Assembly (NCBI GenBank): GCA_012517865.1
Contig: JAAYUC010000008.1
Span: 85,767-149,766, forward strand
Source: Chloroflexota bacterium
GTDB lineage: Bacteria > Chloroflexota > Anaerolineae > Anaerolineales > Anaerolineaceae
Direction of reading: 5' to 3'
DNA: 64,000 bases
Shown: positions 59,235 through 64,000 of the stretch, piece after piece
Numbering within the stretch: the stretch's first letter is position 1
How the letters are laid out: every line of letters starts with the position of its first letter
Program-made: the position numbers and the translations under genes
Notes under the pieces: model-generated
Seen by the model: only the letters and a program-made list of their open reading frames with translations
What the model was told of the DNA's origin: nothing
The model's database searches: none

Positions 59235-59759
59235 TCAGTTGGCCGCGATGCCTTTCAGCACGTCCGACCGCTTATTAAAGGTTTCCACGCAAGACTGCGC
59301 GACGCTTGTGAGATGCTTGATGGCAGCGGGCAGCCCGTCCGTGCCAATTGACGATTCCACATTGTCAATTGCGCGGGTAACAGTCTCGTTAAGGTCAAGC
59401 AGTTGGCTGTCGAACTGGTAGACCTGGGCCAGGTCGTCCTCTTTAATCTTAATAGCGTCAAAAATACCGGCATAACCGTAAGACGCGGTGCGAACCCGGT
59501 CTATGAATTGGCGCAGCTTAATTGCGGCAGCCTCAAGGTCGTCGATATATGCAAGGCCGCCCTGCGAAATCAAATCGCGCTGTAAACCGGAAACGCGCTG
59601 ATATTGGGATTCAAACGCGAGCGCAACCTGTTCCCGCAGCAGTTTATCCGACATTCTGCGGTCTCCGCGTTCCACATAGCCTTTAAACCCTGGAATCTTC
59701 GCGATGAGCTTCTTGAAGAAATCCTGTTCACCGACTACTTTATCGAAAATATCACTCAT
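59235..59759 (-). CDS. Helical protein of unknown function, co-directional with SPFH gene
   Basis: Charged helical sequence, 35-nt gap to the SPFH gene. Confidence 0.75.
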   Translation of the reverse strand: MSDIFDKVVGEQDFFKKLIAKIPGFKGYVERGDRRMSDKLLREQVALAFESQYQRVSGLQRDLISQGGLAYIDDLEAAAIKLRQFIDRVRTASYGYAGIFDAIKIKEDDLAQVYQFDSQLLDLNETVTRAIDNVESSIGTDGLPAAIKHLTSVAQSCVETFNKRSDVLKGIAAN

Positions 59760-59908
59760 TTTTGCTCCTTTTAAACCGAATAGTGACCATTCTTTTGTAT
59801 CATACAGTAATCCCGGGTAAAAAACAACAGATTATATAGCGGTTTAAGACTTCCCTACAATCCAATTATAATAGAAACAGTAATTACCTCTGCCGTTCGG
59901 AGAAGCCA

Positions 59909-60046
59909 ATGCGTTCACAATCGCCCAAAGGATGGGGACCAGTGGAGTACGTACTTCTGGTTATCCTCATTTTCTTGATCCTGTTTACCCTCTTTTCATT
60001 GTTCTGGCCGGCAATCCAACTTTTCTACAACGCCAATCTGAAGTGA
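59909..60046 (+). CDS. 45-aa membrane protein, Flp/TadE-type pilin-like (missing from the ORF track)
   Basis: MRSQSPKGWGPVEYVLLVILIFLILFTLFSLFWPAIQLFYNANLK; abuts the comF-like gene. Confidence 0.65.
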   Translation: MRSQSPKGWGPVEYVLLVILIFLILFTLFSLFWPAIQLFYNANLK

Positions 60047-60050
60047 GCCC

Positions 60051-60809
60051 ATGGCGGACAAATACGCACTGCTCGCGGCCGCTTATTCCGCGTTTTGGAA
60101 CGCTGTGGATTGGGTGTTTCCGCCAAAATGTGCGGGCTGCGGCGCCGAAGGCTGCCAGATTTGCCCGGAATGTCTCCAAAAAATCCGCTTGACCAGCAGG
60201 GAAAGCTGCGTCTACTGCGGACGCGCGCTTCCGGTGCGCGGCGTTTGTACTTCTTGTCGTTTACATCCTCCGGCTTATCAGGAAATTCGCAGCCTTGCCG
60301 GTTATGAGGGCGTGATTCGTGAAATTGTCGTGAACCTTAAATACCATTCCGATTTGGGCCTTTCACACGCGGTAGCACCGCTGCTTGCCGGGTTGGTGCA
60401 GTCCGAGAAGTGGCAGCTGGATATGGTGGTACCTGTGCCATTAAGCGAGAAACACTATCAGCAAAGAGGGTACAACCAGGCTGCTGTGCTGGCATTTCCG
60501 CTCGCGCTTCGCCTCGGGCTGCCAATGCGCGCCAGGGCGCTGGCTCGCATCCGCGAGACGCAGTCTCAGGTTCGCCTGAACCGCGCACAGAGAAAAGCCA
60601 ACGTCCAGGGCGCGTTTCTGGCTGACCCGCTGTTGGTAAGCGGAAAGCGGGTGCTGCTTGTCGATGATGTTTTTACCACCGGTGCCACGCTAAACGCCGC
60701 CGCGGAGGCTCTTCGCAGCGCGCGCTGCAGCGATGTGCGGGTGCTGACCCTCGCTCAGGCGCTGGACAAGTCAGATGCAGTTGAAAAAGAGATTTCAATC
60801 AAGGTATAA
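60051..60809 (+). CDS. ComF family phosphoribosyltransferase-like protein
   Basis: PPKCAGCGAEGCQICPEC, RGYNQAAVLA, VLLVDDVFTTGATLNAAAEAL. Confidence 0.93.
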   Translation: MADKYALLAAAYSAFWNAVDWVFPPKCAGCGAEGCQICPECLQKIRLTSRESCVYCGRALPVRGVCTSCRLHPPAYQEIRSLAGYEGVIREIVVNLKYHSDLGLSHAVAPLLAGLVQSEKWQLDMVVPVPLSEKHYQQRGYNQAAVLAFPLALRLGLPMRARALARIRETQSQVRLNRAQRKANVQGAFLADPLLVSGKRVLLVDDVFTTGATLNAAAEALRSARCSDVRVLTLAQALDKSDAVEKEISIKV

Positions 60810-60836
60810 TCTGGTTATAACCTAGAGGAGGTGCCT

Positions 60837-61394
60837 ATGACACTGAAAATCGATGTTTTCACGAAAGATTTAGACCTCACGGACAAAATCCACGATTACG
60901 TTACAAAGAAAGTTTCCCGATTGCAAAGGTTCCTGAACGAAATTGGCGACTGCAGGGTAGACCTGGCCTATGCCAAGACTGCCAGAAATGCCGCTGACCG
61001 ATTTATCGCTCAGATAACAATCCGGGGAAAGGGGTTTATCTTGCGCTCCGAAGAACGCGCGGATGGCATATTTGCTGCCATCGACGCGACTGTTGACAAA
61101 ATGACGCGGCAGATCGAACGCTTCAAAGGCAAACATTGGGACCACCGAACTGATTCCGATACGGCTATTGCGGCCGAACCTATAGAAGAAGCGGCGGAAG
61201 AAACTGCTCCATTGATCGTGCGCCGCAAGAGCTTTACGCTAACTCCCATGGACGAGGCCGAAGCGCTTGAGCAGCTTCAGCTGCTGGGGCATGAAGATTT
61301 CTTCGTGTTTTTCAATGCCAATACCAATAAGATTAATGTCCTCTACAAACGGCGCGACGGAACCTACGGGTTAATCGATCCGATTGTGGGGTAA
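60837..61394 (+). CDS. hpf: Long-form ribosome hibernation promoting factor (HPF/RaiA)
   Basis: KIHDYVTKKVSRLQRF, C-terminal RRKSFTLTPMDEAEALEQLQLLGHEDFFVFFNANTNKINVLYKRRDGTYGLIDP. Confidence 0.95.
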   Translation: MTLKIDVFTKDLDLTDKIHDYVTKKVSRLQRFLNEIGDCRVDLAYAKTARNAADRFIAQITIRGKGFILRSEERADGIFAAIDATVDKMTRQIERFKGKHWDHRTDSDTAIAAEPIEEAAEETAPLIVRRKSFTLTPMDEAEALEQLQLLGHEDFFVFFNANTNKINVLYKRRDGTYGLIDPIVG

Positions 61395-61410
61395 GCTTAT
61401 ACAAGCGTTG

Positions 61411-61438
61411 GGCAGCCCTTCCGCAGGGCTGCCTTTTT
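61411..61438 (+). terminator. Rho-independent terminator
   Basis: GGCAGCCCT-tccgc-AGGGCTGCCTTTTT. Confidence 0.9.
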
Positions 61439-61463
61439 GATTAATATACACCCAGGAGATACT

Positions 61464-62087
61464 ATGGACTGTGATAAACCATTATTCCGCGCAGCGGATT
61501 TATTTTGTGAAACCGAGATGGATTATGACAAGATTCAACGGGCCACCACCAAAATTTTGGAGGGAATCGGCGAAAATCCGGAACGCGAGGGTCTGCTAAA
61601 AACCCCTTCCCGGGTAGCAAAAGCTTACGGGGAAATCCTGGCCGGCTACCGCATGGATCCAGAAGCGCTGGTGAACAATGCCTTATTCACCGTGGATTAT
61701 GACGAAATGGTGATTGTGAGGGGCATCGAGTTTTACAGTATGTGCGAGCACCATATGCTTCCGTTTTACGGAATTGTTCATGTCGCGTATATCCCCTCTG
61801 GAAAAGTGATAGGCCTTTCCAAAATACCTCGCATTGTGGAAATGTTCTCCCGGCGGCTGCAAGTGCAGGAAAGAATGACCATCCAGATAGCGGATTTTCT
61901 TCAGGCAACACTCCAACCCAAAGGCGTGGCGGTGGTCGCGGAAGGGAAGCATTTGTGCATGATGATGCGCGGCGTAAAGAAACAGGATGCCAGCATGACA
62001 ACTTCCCACATGCTGGGCGCGTTCAGGGACCAGTTATCCACGCGTATGGAGTTTCTGAATCGTATCTCGGCGGATCTGAAGCTTTAG
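61464..62087 (+). CDS. folE: GTP cyclohydrolase I FolE
   Basis: [51 protein letters not shown]. Confidence 0.96.
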   Translation: MDCDKPLFRAADLFCETEMDYDKIQRATTKILEGIGENPEREGLLKTPSRVAKAYGEILAGYRMDPEALVNNALFTVDYDEMVIVRGIEFYSMCEHHMLPFYGIVHVAYIPSGKVIGLSKIPRIVEMFSRRLQVQERMTIQIADFLQATLQPKGVAVVAEGKHLCMMMRGVKKQDASMTTSHMLGAFRDQLSTRMEFLNRISADLKL

Positions 62088-62443
62088 AGATTGGCTTTTC
62101 GGCGGAAGATTTCGACGCCAACTCGGGCTGTGTCGGAAACCTTTTTGGGCTTTTCCACCCGAACACGGACAGCATCCAGGGGAAAGTTGGCCAGAAGGTA
62201 ACTGGCTAAATGCTCTGCCAGCGCTTCGACGGTATGAAACTGGGTATTGGAAACTTGCTCGCTGACAGCGCGGGCGACAGTTGAATAGTTGGTTGTGTCG
62301 CTGATGCTGTCGCTTACGCCTGCCGGATGCAAATCGCGGTAGAGGATGAGATTGATGAACAGTATTTGCGGCTTATCGCGTTCAGGATGTTTAACGCCAA
62401 TGATGCCTGTAGTTTGTAGATCGGTGATAAGTATTTTGTCCAT
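62084..62443 (-). CDS. folB: Dihydroneopterin aldolase FolB
   Basis: [51 protein letters not shown]; convergent with folE. Confidence 0.9.
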   Translation of the reverse strand: MDKILITDLQTTGIIGVKHPERDKPQILFINLILYRDLHPAGVSDSISDTTNYSTVARAVSEQVSNTQFHTVEALAEHLASYLLANFPLDAVRVRVEKPKKVSDTARVGVEIFRRKANL

Positions 62444-62482
62444 GGCAGCCTCTGGTTTATTTTACTTCGAATAGGCGGTCCC

Positions 62483-63886
62483 GTGAAAATTGTCTGCTTT
62501 TCCATTAACCCGGTTTTTCCTGACCGCATTACTGGCGGAGCCTCCAAGCATCTGATGCGTCTGGTCCAGTACCTGGCCGGGCAGGGTCATCAGGTCGTTT
62601 TGCTCGCGGCGGAAGCTGTTGGAGGACAGGAAGTTTTCGCTCTGGGCGAGAGGATTTTGGTTAAGCCAGTCTTGCCCTTCCATCTGCCTTTTCCCCAGCC
62701 TTACCTCATTGCGCCAGGCGACCTGGCGCGTTTATGCGAGCTCATCGCTGAAGAACTCAGAAGCGCGGACAGGTTTTATATTCACGATGGCGAACTTCTC
62801 CTGCCTTTTCTCTACAGCGACGTGCCGACGGTCATCTCATTCCGGGATAATTTCTATCCGGAATCCATTCTTGGCTCTTTCATCAACCAGGCTGATGAGA
62901 TAATCGCCGTATCCAATTTTTCAGCAGCCGCGCTGCGGGCGTCCGCGGGGAGAGTACTGCCGGAAATAGCCAACCGCATCCATACAGTCCTGAACGGCAT
63001 TGACCCGGAAATCTTTTTTCCCACAGACCCAAGTCCCATTTTCCACCGCTTTGGCCTGGACCCTGAAAAACACAGGATTATTCTGCACCCCCACCGTCCG
63101 GAGCCGGGCAAAGGCCTCCTGGAGACAATCCAGGTGGTGGAGATTCTGGTTCGGGACTTTGGGATTGAAGGAATCCGTGTGTTAGTTCCGCAGTGGTTGG
63201 AACTGATGAACGGCGAAGCCGAAAGCGAATTCCATAGACTCATTACCGCTGAACTGAGCCGGCGCGGGCTAACGGAGAACTTCATTTTCCACGACTGGTT
63301 AAGCCAATCCGATATGGCAGCCTACTACTCCGCGGGAGAAGTAACCCTTTGCCTTGGGAATATGGTCGAAGCTTTTGGGAATGTCGCTTATGAATCGCTG
63401 GTATGCGGGACCCCATCCATCGCCGCGCGGGTAGGAGTGCACCGCAGCCAGCTTCCGGATGAATTGATTGACAAGGTGGATTATGGAGACGCGCGCGCAG
63501 CCGCGGCTGCCGCGGCGCAAATTCTGATGAAAAGAAGCCGGGTGGAAGGGGAACGTCTTGAAAGAATCCGCGAAGCATTTTCGCTCAGCAGGCAGCTGCA
63601 GTCATACGCCAGAATTATCAGCGAAGCCAAAAAACGAAAACCGCCAATCAGCGAGCCGCTCAGCATTGACGAAAACACGCGTTTTGCCTTAGCGCCGTGG
63701 TGTTACCTTAGCGAAAAAGGTTTCTTCCAGGATTATCACGCGCGTTATTACGATATTCCCAGTCTCAAGGAATTGTTAAGCCTATCAAGCGTGATTACAC
63801 CAGAGACCCGCGCGTATTGCGGAGTACAGCTGGAACTGGCAGTGGCCTGGTATCAGCTAGGAATCATCATCCCAATTCGGGATTAA
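62483..63886 (+). CDS. Glycosyltransferase family 4 (GT-B)
   Basis: NPVFPDRITGGASKHLMRLVQYLAGQGHQV; HPHRPEPGKGLLETIQVVEIL; EAFGNVAYESLVCGTPSIAARVGVHRSQL. Confidence 0.88.
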   Translation: MKIVCFSINPVFPDRITGGASKHLMRLVQYLAGQGHQVVLLAAEAVGGQEVFALGERILVKPVLPFHLPFPQPYLIAPGDLARLCELIAEELRSADRFYIHDGELLLPFLYSDVPTVISFRDNFYPESILGSFINQADEIIAVSNFSAAALRASAGRVLPEIANRIHTVLNGIDPEIFFPTDPSPIFHRFGLDPEKHRIILHPHRPEPGKGLLETIQVVEILVRDFGIEGIRVLVPQWLELMNGEAESEFHRLITAELSRRGLTENFIFHDWLSQSDMAAYYSAGEVTLCLGNMVEAFGNVAYESLVCGTPSIAARVGVHRSQLPDELIDKVDYGDARAAAAAAAQILMKRSRVEGERLERIREAFSLSRQLQSYARIISEAKKRKPPISEPLSIDENTRFALAPWCYLSEKGFFQDYHARYYDIPSLKELLSLSSVITPETRAYCGVQLELAVAWYQLGIIIPIRD

Positions 63887-64000
63887 ATTCCCTCACCGCC
63901 GTCAACCCGAATTATTGTGCCGGTCATAAAGTCCTGGTCCAGTATATGCAGGACATTTTGAGCAATGATTTCGGGGCTTCCCACGCGTTTAAGCGGAATG
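63883..64000 (-). CDS. SDR family oxidoreductase, C-terminal fragment (runs off window edge)
   Basis: Minus strand: IPLKRVGSPEIIAQNVLHILDQDFMTGTIIRVDGGEGI*. Confidence 0.8.
   Translation of the reverse strand, partial: IPLKRVGSPEIIAQNVLHILDQDFMTGTIIRVDGGEGI

Noticed and set aside
62035-62043. TTATCCACG, DnaA-box-like
   Set aside because: Single site inside folE; no cluster. Despite rpmH/rnpA/yidC nearby, no DnaA-box cluster was seen, so oriC is not called.

Overview
The window looks like a chromosomal segment of a Chloroflexota/Anaerolineae-like bacterium (inferred from gene content and Pro/Thr-rich lipoprotein linkers; not verified). It is almost entirely protein coding. I see no CRISPR array, prophage or transposase. 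Main contents: an MrfAB-like helicase/exonuclease pair with an HNH insertion; a lipoprotein nuclease/phytase-like pair; a sugar ABC transporter; tmRNA; ligA; a three-gene helicase/helicase/Fe-S nuclease operon; dinB; gyrB; glnA; the rpmH-rnpA-yidD-[PQQ propeller]-yidC-jag cluster; typA; polysaccharide genes; fni; an orphan ACP; sucCD; an SPFH protein with an excisionase-type HTH; hpf; folE and folB; and three tRNAs. The most striking signal is a glmS-ribozyme-class RNA (about 38049-38233) in the leader of glnA, not glmS. It shows P1, P2, P2.1, P3, P4 and P4.1-like helices and the conserved core strings. Other notable items: a split AddAB-like resection operon with a degenerate helicase subunit, an rsfS gene that seems to need a CTG start, a Flp-pilin-like mini-ORF missing from the ORF track, and a tRNA-Arg(CCG) lacking U33. 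All calls come from reading the sequence and from memory of family motifs; no searches were run.
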